From Hevea brasiliensis (taxonomy: Eukaryota; Streptophyta; Magnoliopsida; Malpighiales; Euphorbiaceae): a DNA stretch of 64,000 bases. A model generated the notes under the pieces. That model had not been told where the DNA came from. It saw nothing but the letters and a program-made list of their open reading frames with translations, and made no database searches. Positions 38,080-50,433 of the stretch are shown here, piece by piece. The position numbers and the translations under genes are program-made. Each line of letters begins with the position of its first letter. The first letter of the stretch is position 1. The DNA lies in NCBI RefSeq assembly GCF_030052815.1, contig NC_079509.1:48148313-48212312 (forward strand), in the 5' to 3' direction.

Positions 38080-41000
38080 TTAGAGGTACATTTTCTTTTT
38101 ATGACCTGCTAGTATGTGCATTGATTGATCTGGGTTCCACACATTCGTATGTGTGTATCACACCATCAGTTGATAGATGGGTACAGATAGAGGAGTTAGA
38201 GGAGGACATATAAGTCACAAACCCTTTAGGCCATAGTGTTATAATGAAAAAGGTCTACAAGGGTTGTCCTCTGAGGATACAGGGTTATGAGTTCCCAACT
38301 GACTTGATTGAGCTACCATTCCATGAGTTCGATGTGATATTGGGTATGGACTGGTTATCATGTCATCAGGCGATGGTAGATTGTCAGCTAAAGAGGATGT
38401 CACTATAGACAGCAGATGGGGATGAGATTATAATTGTGGGTGAAGGAACGGGTTATCTTTCTACCATCATATCAGCCACAGCAGCCAAGAGATTGATAAG
38501 AAAGGGTTGTGAGGCTTTCTTAGCACATGTGGTTGACACCAGAAAGACTAGCCCAAGCATGCAAGGGATCCCATTGGATGTAATTTTTCGAATGTGTTTC
38601 CGAGAGAGTTACTGGGTTTGCCACCTGATAGAGAAGTGGAGTTTGCTATAGAGGTTATGTTGAGTATTGCACTAGTCTCCATTGCTCCATATAGGATGGC
38701 ACCCACTGAACTAAGAGAGTTGAAAGTTCATTTACAGGAATTACTAGACAAGGGTTTCATATGCCCTAGTGTGTCACCCTGGGGAGCACCAGTGCTATTT
38801 GTGAAGAAAAAGGATGGTACACTTCGGCTATGTATAGACTAACGACAGCTGAATAAGGTAACTGTGAAAAACAAACCTTTACCTAGGGTAGATGACTTGT
38901 TTGATCAGTTAAGGGGAGTTGGAGTATTCTTCAAGATAGATATCAGATCTGGCTATCACCAGTTGAGAGTGAAGGAGGCAGATGTTCCTAAGTCTGCTTT
39001 CAGAACCCGATATGGACACCATGAGTTTCTAGTGATGCCATTTGGGCTGACAAATGTACCAGCAGCTTTTATGGACCTAATGAACTGCATCTTTCATCCC
39101 TACTTAGATCAGTTTATTGTGGTCTTTATAGATGATATCTTGGTGTATTCTAAGAACCGGGAGGAGCATGATGAACACTTGAGAGTGGTACTACAGATAC
39201 TGTGAGAAAAGCAGTTGTATGCCAAGTTGTCCAAGTGTGACTTTTGGTTGGATGAGATATCCTTAGACACATTGTGTCAGCAGATGGGATCAGGGTGGAT
39301 CTAAAGAAGATTGAAGCAATAGTTGAATGGAAGCCTCCCAAAAATGTAACAGAGGTCAGAAGCTTTTTGGGGTTAGCTGGATACTACAGGAGATTTGTGA
39401 AGGGATTTTCCCTTATTGCAGCCCCACTAACTAAGTTACTGCATAAAAATGTAAAGTTTGACTGTAATGATAAATGTCAAACCAGCTTTGAGAAGCTGAA
39501 AGCTATGCTTACAGAAGCTCCAGTGTTAACACAGCCAGAGTAAGAGAAAGACTATGTGGTCTACAGTGATGCTTCTCACAATGGGCTTGGGTGTGTTCTG
39601 ATGCAAGAAGGGAAAATAGTTGCTTATGCTTCTAGACAGCTAAGGCCACATGAAAAGAACTACCCAACTCATGATCTGGAATTGGCGGCAATAATATTTG
39701 CATTGAAGATATGGAGGCATTATCTATATGGTGAGAAATGCTACATCTTTACGGATCACAAGAGTCTGAAGTATTTGCCAACCCAAAAGGAACTCAATCT
39801 GAGACAGAGAAGATGGATTAAATTCCTTAAATATTATGACTGTGTGATCGACTATCATCCAGGGAAGGCAAATGTAGTGGCTGACGCATTGAGCAAGAAG
39901 TCAATGATGGCTTTGAGAGCACTGAATGCTCAGTTATCTTTAGCACAGGATGGGATGCTTTTGGCTGAGTTGCTAGTAAAGCCAAGTTTGTTACAGCAAA
40001 TACAAAAAGCATAGTTAAGGGATGAGAAGTTGCTAACTGTTATGGGCAGAACTCAAGAGGGGAGGAAGACTGACTATGAGCTAAAAGGAGATGGGTGCCT
40101 GTATTATAAAGGCAGAATCTTTGTATCAGGAGATGAGGAACTGAAGAAAAATATCTTGAAAGAGGCACACAGTAGCTTTCATGCTATGCACCTAGGAAGT
40201 ACCGAGATGTACTAAGACCTGAAAACACACTATTGGTGGCCTGGAATGAAGAAAGAGATTGGTGATTTTGTGACTAGATGTTTGACATGCTAGCAGGTTA
40301 AGGCTGAGCACCAGGTTCCATCGGGGTTGTTACAACCTATATCCATACCAGAATAGAAATGGGACTGCATCACCATGGATTTTGTGACTAGGCTACCATT
40401 GACACAGAGGAAGCATGATACTATATGGGTGATTGTGGATAGATTGACCAAGTCAGCTCACTTCCTACTAGTTAGAGCCGACTACTCACTGGAGAGATTA
40501 GCAGAGATTTACATAGATGAGATAGTCTGGCTATATGGAGTGCCAAAATCTATCATATTTGACTGAGACTCGAGATTTACTTCTAGGTTTTGGAAGAGGC
40601 TATAGGAGTCCTTAGGCACTCAACTATACTTCAATACGGCTTTTCATCCACAAACAGATGGACAGTCAGAACGGGTGATTCAGGTAACCCTTAGAACCTA
40701 GTAAATTATTATAGATGTTAAAAGACTACTAATAATGACATGAATTACATGATAGGTATTGGAGGATATGTTAAGGGGCTGCATCATTGATTTTGAAGGA
40801 AGTTGGGAAAAGTATCTTCCTTTGGTAGAGTTTGCTTACAATAACAGCTACCAAGCCAGCATAAAAATGGCTCCATATGAAGCATTGTAAGGGAGGAGAT
40901 GCAGGACTCCCTTATGCTGGACAGAAATGGGTGAAGAAAAGGTAGTGGGTCCTGATTTAGTGAGACAGACTGAGAAAAAAGTAAAACTCATCAGATACAA

Positions 41001-41189
41001 TTTGAAAGTCACCTCAGACAGACAGAAGTCATATGCTGACCCGAGGAGAAAGGATATAGAGTATGAGGTTGGCAATAAGGTGTTTCTCAAGGTATCGCCT
41101 TGAAAGAAAGTGCTGAGATTTGGTAAAAAGGTTAAGTTGAGCCCTAGGTTTATTGGTCCATACGATGTCATTGAGCATGTGGGTCCAAT
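38080..41189 (+). pseudogene. Broken pol of the chromovirus: protease, RT, RNase H, integrase
   Basis: Order is typical of Ty3/gypsy. The protease has LIDLGSTHSYV (about 38108-38145), where DLG replaces the usual D-S/T/P-G. Reverse transcriptase (about 38690-39205) has [18 protein letters not shown] and the catalytic FIDD at 39125-39136. RNase H (about 39556-39900) has YSDAS and [11 protein letters not shown]. The integrase zinc finger (about 40165-40310) and catalytic core (from 40375: MDFVTRLPLTQ; HPQTDGQSE near 40650) follow. Stops include 38407 TAG, 38840 TAA, 39203 TGA, 39541 TAA, 40012 TAG, 40213 TAA, 40291 TAG, 40354 TAG, 40564 TGA and 40603 TAG. There is a frame change between 39205 and 39274 and a 72-bp intron-like insert at 40684. 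The domain ends where a foreign LTR complex enters at 41190. Confidence 0.9.
40684..40755 (+). other. 72-bp intron-like insert in the integrase
   Basis: The codons either side are contiguous in the integrase (ATTCAG, then GTATTGGAG). The insert begins GTAACC and ends GATAG, has stops in frame, and contains TACTAAT (40727-40733), a good branch-point match about 23 bases before the 3' end. It is present at the same site in the second copy (56607-56678). It could instead be a tiny insertion flanked by AGGTA. Confidence 0.6.
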
Positions 41190-44100
41190 TGTAACACCCC
41201 TAAGTTCGGTAGTGCGTTCTACTGTTCCGGTGACCAGTGTTGTCCGGACAGCTAGGATGCCTAGAACCGTACTTCAAAATGAGTAAGGAGACATAAAATA
41301 ATGAAATACAAGAAAAGAAAAACAAAGGAAAAATCATAGTAAAGAAATGTAACCGAGTAAGTGAACCGGGAAACCTAGCGATAGGTGACCGCACCGGGAA
41401 GTCACGGCGTGGACCGTTGACTAGCCCTGGACTGCGGGGAACCCTGGGAAACATTTTTAGGACATAAATAGAACCTTATTGAAGGATAGATATCATTAGA
41501 AAGATCAAAGAAAAATTAAATAATTAGTACAAAGAAAAGTGAGAAATCGAAAAACAGACAAAATACGGTGTTACCGAAAAATCGGGAAAGCCACCCGAAC
41601 AGGGGCATTATGGTCATTTGACATCCCGAAGTGTCTTTTGACCTAAATGTCCATTAAAAATAAATAGTATTACACTTAGAAAATAAAATGAAAAATTAAT
41701 TTGGTGGTACCTAAATAAAATAGCTAAAATCATGGGTTAATTGTGGAATAAGTGAAAGTTTAACTTATAAAATGATTTAATTTTAAGTGGACCACTAAGG
41801 GGATTAATTAAATACTTAGTGGGACAAGTGTACACTTAAAATGCAGCTGAACTTCATCTTCCTCATTTTAGATTTCAACATTGCCGTGAGTGAAGGGAGA
41901 GGAAACTCCATGGACGTTTTGCATGAGCTCACTTAACCACCCCATTTTCAACTCCAATCTCTTAGGTTCCTTCATGAAAAATGGTCTACACACCACAAGG
42001 AAGATATTGATACCAATTTTGGGAAGTTTAAGCAAGGTTTAACAAGCTCCAAGCATAAGGTAAGTTCATAATTTTGAGAATTACTTTGTTAAAGTTTATG
42101 TGCATGTTATGGGTATTGGTTTGGTGAAGGAAAATTTTGAGTTTGAAGGGTTATTGTTGTTGTCATTTTGGACAGCCATGGTCACGTTTTTGATGAGGAA
42201 ATTGTGCATATAATTGTTGAGAAATAATGTTGTTCATGGTGATTTAGTAACCTAGTGATTTAATGCATGTATATATGGTGAATTATGCACTTTGATGGGA
42301 ATTAGCATATGGTACGGCAATGTGATGTTGATGAGTGATTTGTGGCAGCTTGTGGACACTTGAGAAATGGTGTATATTGAAGGAAGTGTGGGCAGCATAT
42401 TGACCTAGAAGGATGGATGTTATGTATGTAAATTAATGTTGTAAAGTGTATGTAAAGTTTGTAATGTTTAGGTGTGTTTGTAATGGTACTTAGGAATTGT
42501 GATTGTGAATGATAATTGGTGTGTTGATGGTGATTGGAATCTGCCCAAAATAATGCTAATGTAATGTAGAAAGTGTGTTGGTAATGTGCCAAAACAGTTT
42601 GGTAGGGTATGGAAGTGAACCTTGCAAAGGTAAGTGTGTGTTTGAAGTTGGGGTGTGAAATGCATATTGAGGGCAGTGTATATTTTGGTCTATAACCTTG
42701 AATGTGTAACCTCAATTGGTATGATACCAATTATGGGTGAAACTAGGCACAAAATGTGCCAACTTTCATTGAGAAACCATGCCAAAATTCTGCTTGCAAG
42801 GTGACCTAAAAATTTGACCAATTCGGATTAGGTGCAATTAGGACCTGAAAAATGACCAATTGGGCAGCAGTGAATGTTTAGGCCATAACTCACTCAAACC
42901 AGGTCTAATTGACCTGAAATTTTGACCAAGAATAGTTAAGACCCATACCTACAAGTCTTATGAAGACACCAAAACCCAGAAATGACCATAAGCAAGTCAA
43001 ACAGCTTGCACAAGTTCGGGTCCAAAAACTGGCCGAACCAGAGTTGACCAAATTGACCTAAAATTGACCTAAAATGGTACCATTTGACCAGCAATAGTAT
43101 AATGACCATAACTTGGTCTACTTAACTCGGATTGACCTGAAATTTTGCACCGCGGTCCATAAGACCTAGATCTACAAGTTTGTAGTTTCGACCGAGACTC
43201 GAAAACCGAGGGAACTAGGCCGTCCGGCTAGGTCAAACCAGTGTCTCGGAATCCAGCAATTTGCATTAAAATGCACTAAACAAGGAAATAACTTTGGTAA
43301 AACGTACCAAACCTAAAACCCTATCGAATGTGACATATTAACGACACTAAAACCTAATTTACCTAAAACGCAACGAGGGTCGGTATATTAGGTGATTAAG
43401 TGAATAATTGAGTTCAGTGTATTATTTACCAAACACCATCGATAGAGACAATTTAATTTGGTACTGAAACACTTCGAATTGTGTTTCTCAGTTAACAAGG
43501 ACTCAGCAAAAGGGAAAGAAATACTGAGTCAGGACCAGGAGACAAATATCAGAGGTTTGTGCACAACGGCTATTTCTTTTGAATTTTTCAATTGAAATGA
43601 ATTATGACCATTGTACATTATTGTTTTAAATTGTGTCTGTGCACAACTAGTTTTCAACTGATTTTGTTCGACTAATATTTCATATGATTAATTATATGTT
43701 ATTGTTTTAAATTGTGTTTGTGCACAACAACTGTTTCTTTTGAATTATTTTCAATGGAAATAAATATTGACTATTTGCATATCATTGTTTTAAATTGTGG
43801 AAATGTGTTTGGTGGACACTTATTGATTGAAAAACATTGTGAATGGTTTGAAACTGTGAAAAATTGTTTGAATGGTATTTGATGGATACTTATTGATTGA
43901 AAAGCACTGTAAATGGTTTTTGTGGAAATTGAAGTGAATTACGAATTGTGTTGCCATTTTGTGAATGAAATTATAACTTTGGAAATTTATTGGATTCTTA
44001 TGGATCATTTGAATAAAATGTTTGGAATTGTTTTGACTCACAATTGGCATGACACTGATAATATGTTCCTCCTCCATTAATGGGGTGAGTGTGATTATTC

Positions 44101-45218
44101 CTCCCTCTTTGACTTATTAGTCTGGGGTGAGTATGATTATGTTCCTCCCTCTTTGACTTCCCAGTCTGAGGTGAGTATGGATGAGTTCTCATTATATAGC
44201 TAGCTTCCTCCCTCATTGATTTCGATTATTGGGGTGAGTATGTCTTGTCGTGGTGTACAACACGGCATGTGTGGAAAAATTGTGTCATGACTTAAATTGT
44301 GATATTGACTGGCAACACTGTATTCTTCAGTTATTTGATCGAATTGTGTTATTATGTATTGTGAGATTGTGAAACGGATTTAAACTCTCATTGACATATA
44401 TTGTCTTTTGAACTCAAACATGATCTGACTTATGGAAAATTATTGTGATATTGACAAATGGAGTTTAAATTCTTGTTGACAATTACTGTCTTGAATTTAA
44501 CTATGATTTTAAGTATCCACTATTTACATGATTTATGAATTGTGATTTAAATTGTATTTGGTTAATGTTGTGCACCACTGAGACATTGTCTCAGCGATAG
44601 CTTTTTATTGCTGTCGCAGGTAGATAGATAGACAGGGCAGCAGACTAGGCTGCTAGTACATCCAGCGAGGGATTACCTGGTATAACGAGTATACCAATAT
44701 TTTGCAATTTGTACTGTAATGTATATTAACATTATGTATATTTTGTTGTTTGTTTTGAGCGATTTGTAAATCCAAATTGTACATTTGACTTGTAAAATAA
44801 TTATGAGTTGTTTTGGCTCGTACAAATTGTACTATATTTCCTTATCTCAACCTTTGAAAAATTTCTGTGGATTTGAATTGCTAAATATGTTGTGTTGAAA
44901 AATATGTTGGAGTTGGGATTTGGAAATATATTGAAGTATGCTTTTTTACAGGTTTTCTGAAGAACTGTTTATCCAAAATACAAATGGCACTCTGCCAAAA
45001 TTTTTACAGAAATTCCAAATAAATCAAATGAGTTAGTTGTTTCACTTCAATTCACCAAAGTTTTTAACACTGTAAATAGTGCTCACCATCGTAAAAGAAG
45101 TAAGAAAAGTTTTTAAAATCCCTTGTAGTGTATTTAATGGGTTATCGATGAGCGGAGTTGGTAATTCATTAGGTATACTACGGAGCATGTTATGCCTTAC
45201 GGAGGGTAGGGTGTGACA
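41190..45218 (+). repeat. LTR A of the three-LTR element (4,029 bp)
   Basis: Starts TGTAACACCCCTAAG and ends GGTAGGGTGTGACA. It contains CATAACT motifs at about 42893 and 43103, repeats around TTTGTGCACAAC (43555-43740) and a minisatellite (44064-44240). It is almost identical to LTRs B and C apart from short clustered differences. Antisense open frames inside (for example 42302-42730) are present in all copies simply because the DNA is repeated. Confidence 0.92.
44064..44240. repeat. Minisatellite in LTR A (~50-bp units)
   Basis: Four degenerate units carry TTCCTCC...GGGGTGAGTATG, for example TTCCTCCCTCTTTGACTT followed by AGTCTGGGGTGAGTATG. Equivalent arrays lie in LTR B (about 49280-49455) and LTR C (about 54499-54672). 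Confidence 0.8.
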
Positions 45219-46413
45219 TGTTTTAGTGGTATCAGAGCAAAGTTTTTAAATTCTGTTTTCACTTGTTACTTGAATATTCTTTCTTCACAGTACAACTGCT
45301 CAATATCATTGTTTGATACATACAGTACATTACATTATAAATATGCACTAACGGGAGGAAATCTCCTTGTATCATTGTACAGGAGGTCTAAAATCCTCGA
45401 ATTGATTATAGAAGAGGGTGATCGTTCAGTCGATCAATCGATAGAGGCTGAGGTGCAAGGGGAATAAATTTTTATGCATTAGTGATTAGTCCTTAAGATA
45501 AGGATTGTGATAAGAAGTGAAATTAGTTTTGAAAGAGTTTATCGGCGAAAAGTATTTTCTAAAACATCATAAATTATAAAGCTAATTAGTGAGCCTACTC
45601 AATGTAAGGCAAGAGGACGTAAAAGTAAGATGCAGTAATGGAATTGCTCTAGATGAGGGCAAGGAGGTTACTGTTAGAAATTGCGAATGGATATTGTAAT
45701 CAGAATAAGATTCGAATATCAGTGAATTCAAAAAGAATAAAAGATAGCAAAGTTTGATCTATTGGGATGTATCGTAGTAACTATGCAATGTTCTTGATGT
45801 TTATACTGTAAGCTGCAGATTACAGTACTGACTTGAGATTATTGTGTAGAGCTACGTACTACCCGATAGTACACCTAGATAAGAATAGTTGCCAACGGCA
45901 TCTGTTTTGGTATAGTTATGCCATGACAGAATTTAATTGTTAGAAATAAGTTTGAAAATCCTACGTAGGGATCTAAAACTCAAAAGTTAAAATATCGAAG
46001 GGTTATAGTTCAGTACAAAAGGAAGTAAGTTATAGAATATTGACAGATAAAAAGAGTTATGAAAATAGAGAATTGAACAGTTAATTCATATGTAACAAAG
46101 AAATATTACGAATGTGAGGAAGGCTATGGATTAGAATGGTCAGAAGACCAATGCCTGATGAATAATTCTAACATGACCTCAAGGGTCATTCAAGAAGGAA
46201 CGTGAGCCGAAATATTAAACAACACAATAGTAAGAGGAGATTAGTGTTATCCAAACAAAGTAAACATTGTATTAGATTGTTAAAAGTCTTATACAAATTT
46301 GAGAAAAAGAAGATTATACGATCATATAGAAAGGAGAAATAAACGTATGACAATTGTAAGATGGCTACTGGGTAAAAATTTCGTGGACGAAATTTATTTA
46401 AGGGGGGGAGAAT
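45219..46413 (+). mobile_element. Core 1 of the non-autonomous element (1,195 bp)
   Basis: Begins with a primer site TGGTATCAGAGCAA (45227-45240, tRNA-iMet) and ends with TTTCGTGGACGAAATT and a purine tract AAGGGGGGGAGAA (46400-46412). The only notable frame (ending 45467) finishes RSVDQSIEAEVQGE, weakly like the start of the chromovirus gag; it is likely a gag remnant. The rest is AT-rich with no enzyme motifs. Confidence 0.85.
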
Positions 46414-49400
46414 TGTAACACCCCTAAGTTCGGGACTACGTTCTCTTAGGTGACAGTGTTGTCCGGACAGCTAGGATGCCTAGAACCGTACTTCAAAATG
46501 AGTAAGGAGACATAAAATAATGAAATACAAGAAAAGAAAAACAAAGGAAAAATCATAGTAAAGAAATGTAACCGAGTAAGTGAACCGGGAAACCTAGCGA
46601 TAGGTGACCGCACCGGGAAGTCACGGCGTGGACCGTTGACTAGCCCTGGACTGCGGGGAACCCTGGGAAACATTTTTAGGACATAAATAGAACCTTATTG
46701 AAGGATAGATATCATTAGAAAGATCAAAGAAAAATTAAATAATTAGTACAAAGAAAAGTGAGAAATCGAAAAACAGACAAAATACGGTGTTACCGAAAAA
46801 TCGGGAAAGCCACGAACAGGGGCATTATGGTCATTTGACATCCCAAGTGTCTTTTGACCTAAATGTCCATTAAAAATAAATAGTATTACACTTAGAAAAT
46901 AAAATGAAAAATTAATTTGGTGGTACCTAAATAAAATAGCTAAAATCATGGGTTAATTGTGGAATAAGTGAAAGTTTAACTTATAAAATGATTTAATTTT
47001 AAGTGGACCACTAAGGGATTAATTAAATACTTAGTGGGACAAGTGTACAGTTAAAATGGAGCTTAAGTTCATCTTACTGTTTTTAGTTTTCAACATTGCC
47101 TTGAGATATGGGAGAGGAAACTCCATGGACGTTTGCATGAGCTCACTTAACCACCCCATTTTCAACTCCAATCTCTTAGGTTCCTTCATGAAAAATGGTC
47201 TACACACCACAAGGAAGATATTGATACCAATTTTGGGAAGTTTAAGCAAGGTTTAACAAGCTCCAAGCATAAGGTAAGTTCATAATTTTGAGAATTACTT
47301 TGTTAAAGTTTATGTGCATGTTATGGGTATTGGTTTGGTGAAGGAAAATTTTGAGTTTGAAGGGTTATTGTTGTTGTCATTTTGGACAGCCATGGTCACG
47401 TTTTTGATGAGGAAATTGTGCATATAATTGTTGAGAAATAATGTTGTTCATGGTGATTTAGTAACCTAGTGATTTAATGCATGTATATATGGTGAATTAT
47501 GCACTTTGATGGGAATTAGCATATGGTACGGCAATGTGATGTTGATGAGTGATTTGTGGCAGCTTGTGGACACTTGAGAAATGGTGTATATTGAAGGAAG
47601 TGTGGGCAGCATATTGACCTAGAAGGATGGATGTTATGTATGTAAATTAATGTTGTAAAGTGTATGTAAAGTTTGTAATGTTTAGGTGTGTTTGTAATGG
47701 TACTTAGGAATTGTGATTGTGAATGATAATTGGTGTGTTGATGGTGATTGGAATCTGCCCAAAATAATGCTAATGTAATGTAGAAAGTGTGTTGGTAATG
47801 TGCCAAAACAGTTTGGTAGGGTATGGAAGTGAACCTTGCAAAGGTAAGTGTGTGTTTGAAGTTGGGGTGTGAAATGCATATTGAGGGCAGTGTATATTTT
47901 GGTCTATAACCTTGAATGTGTAACCTCAATTGGTATGAGACCAATTTGGGGTGAAACTAGGCACAAAATGTGCCAACTTTCATTGAGAAACCATGCCAAA
48001 ATTCTGCTTGCAAGGTGACCTAAAAATTTGACCAATTCGGATTAGGTGCAATTAGGACCTGAAAAATGACCAATTGGGCAGCAGTGAATGTTTAGGCCAT
48101 AACTCACTCAAACCAGGTCTAATTGACCTGAAATTTTGACCAAGAATAGTTAAGACCCATACCTACAAGTCTTATGAAGACACCAAAACCCAGAAATGAC
48201 CATAAGCAAGTCAAACAGCTTGCACAAGTTCGGGTCCAAAAACTGGCCGAACCAGAGTTGACCAAATTGACCTAAAATTGACCTAAAATGGTACCATTTG
48301 ACCAGCAATAGTATAATGACCATAACTTGGTCTACTTAACTCGGATTGACCTGAAATTTTGCACCGCGGTCCATAAGACCTAGATCTACAAGTTTGTAGT
48401 TTCGACCGAGACTCGAAAACCGAGGGAACTAGGCCGTCCGGCTAGGTCAAACCAGTGTCTCGGAATCCAGCAATTTGCATTAAAATGCACTAAACAAGGA
48501 AATAACTTTGGTAAAACGTACCAAACCTAAAACCCTATCGAATGTGACATATTAACGACACTAAAACCTAATTTACCTAAAACGCAACGAGGGTCGGTAT
48601 ATTAGGTGATTAAGTGAATAATTGAGTTCAGTGTATTATTTACCAAACACCATCGATAGAGACAATTTAATTTGGTACTGAAACACTTCGAATTGTGTTT
48701 CTCAGTTAACAAGGACTCAGCAAAAGGGAAAGAAATACTGAGTCAGGACCAGGAGACAAATATCAGAGGTTTGTGCACAACGGCTATTTCTTTTGAATTT
48801 TTCAATTGAAATGAATTATGACCATTGTACATTATTGTTTTAAATTGTGTCTGTGCACAACTAGTTTTCAACTGATTTTGTTCTGACTAATATTTCATAT
48901 GATTAATTATATGTTATTGTTTTAAATTGTGTTTGTGCACAACAACTGTTTCTTTTGAATTATTTTCAATGGAAATAAATATTGACTATTTGCATATCAT
49001 TGTTTTAAATTGTGGAAATGTGTTTGGTGGACACTTATTGATTGAAAAACATTGTGAATGGTTTGAAACTGTGAAAAATTGTTTGAATGGTATTTGATGG
49101 ATACTTATTGATTGAAAAGCATCAGTAAATGGTTTTTGTGGAAATTGAAGTGAATTACGAATTGTGTTGCCATTTTGTGAATGAAATTATAACTTTGGAA
49201 ATTTATTGGATTCTTACGGATCATTTGAATAAAATGTTTGGAATTGTTTTGACTCACAATTGGCATGACACTGATAATATGTTCCTCCTCCATTAATGGG
49301 GTGAGTGTGATTATTCCTCCCTCTTTGACTTATTAGTCTGGGGTGAGTATGATTATGTTCCTCCCTCTTTGACTTCCCAGTCTGAGGTGAGTATGGATGA

Positions 49401-50433
49401 GTTCTCATTATATAGCTAGCTTCCTCCCTCATTGATTTCGATTATTGGGGTGAGTATGTCTTGTCGTGGTGTACAACACGGCATGTGTGGAAAAATTGTG
49501 TCATGACTTAAATTGTGATATTGACTGGCAACACTGTATTCTTCAGTTATTTGATCGAATTGTGTTATTATGTATTGTGAGATTGTGAAACGGATTTAAA
49601 CTCTCATTGACATATATTGTCTTTTGAACTCAAACATGATCTGACTTATGGAAAATTATTGTGATATTGACAAATGGAGTTTAAATTCTTGTTGACAATT
49701 ACTGTCTTGAATTTAACTATGATTTTAAGTATCCACTATTTACATGATTTATGAATTGTGATTTAAATTGTATTTGGTAAATGTTGTGCACCATCGAGAC
49801 ATTGTCTCAAATGATAGCTTTTATTGCCGCCGCAGTAGATAGATAGACAGGCGTGAGACTAGGTCGCTAGTACATCCAAATGAGGATTACCCGTATAACT
49901 AGTATAACAATATTTTGCAATTTGTCTTGTAATGTATATTCACTGTATGTATATTTTGTTGTTGGTTTTGAGCAGTTGTAAATCCAAATTGTACATTTGA
50001 CTTGTAAAATAATTATGAGTTGTTTTGGCTCGTACAAATTGTACTATATTTCCTTATCTCAACCTTTGAAAAATTTCTGTGGATTTGAATTGCTAAATAT
50101 GTTGTGTTGAAAAATATGTTGGAGTTGGGATTTGGAAATATATTGAAGTATGCTTTTTTACAGGTTTTCTGAAGAACTGTTTATCCAAAATACAAATGGC
50201 ACTCTGCCAAAATTTTTACAGAAATTCCAAATAAATCAAATGAGTTAGTTGTTTCATTTCAATTCACCAAAGTTTTTAACACCTGTAAATAGTGCTCACC
50301 ACTGTAAAAGAAGTAAGAAAAGTTTTTAAAATCCCTTGTAGTGTATTTAATGGGTTATCAGTAGACGGAGTTGGTAATTCATTAGGTATACTACGGGAGC
50401 ATGTTATGCCTTACAGAGGGGTAGGGTGTGACA
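46414..50433 (+). repeat. LTR B of the three-LTR element (4,020 bp)
   Basis: Same ends and internal order as LTR A. The start is altered (GGGACTACGTTCTCTTAGG in place of the usual start block), and a cluster of differences lies at 49793-49910. Confidence 0.92.

Noticed and set aside
42302..42730. 142-aa antisense frame repeated identically at 47516-47944 and 52736-53164
   Set aside because: It is conserved only because the LTR DNA is triplicated. The peptide is His/Thr-rich with no domain, and it lies antisense to the LTR.
43820..44216. 85-aa and 72-aa antisense frames in the LTRs, repeated at 49105-49432 and 54252-54648
   Set aside because: Same reason: LTR repeats. The peptide composition follows the minisatellite, and one copy is shortened by a small local difference.
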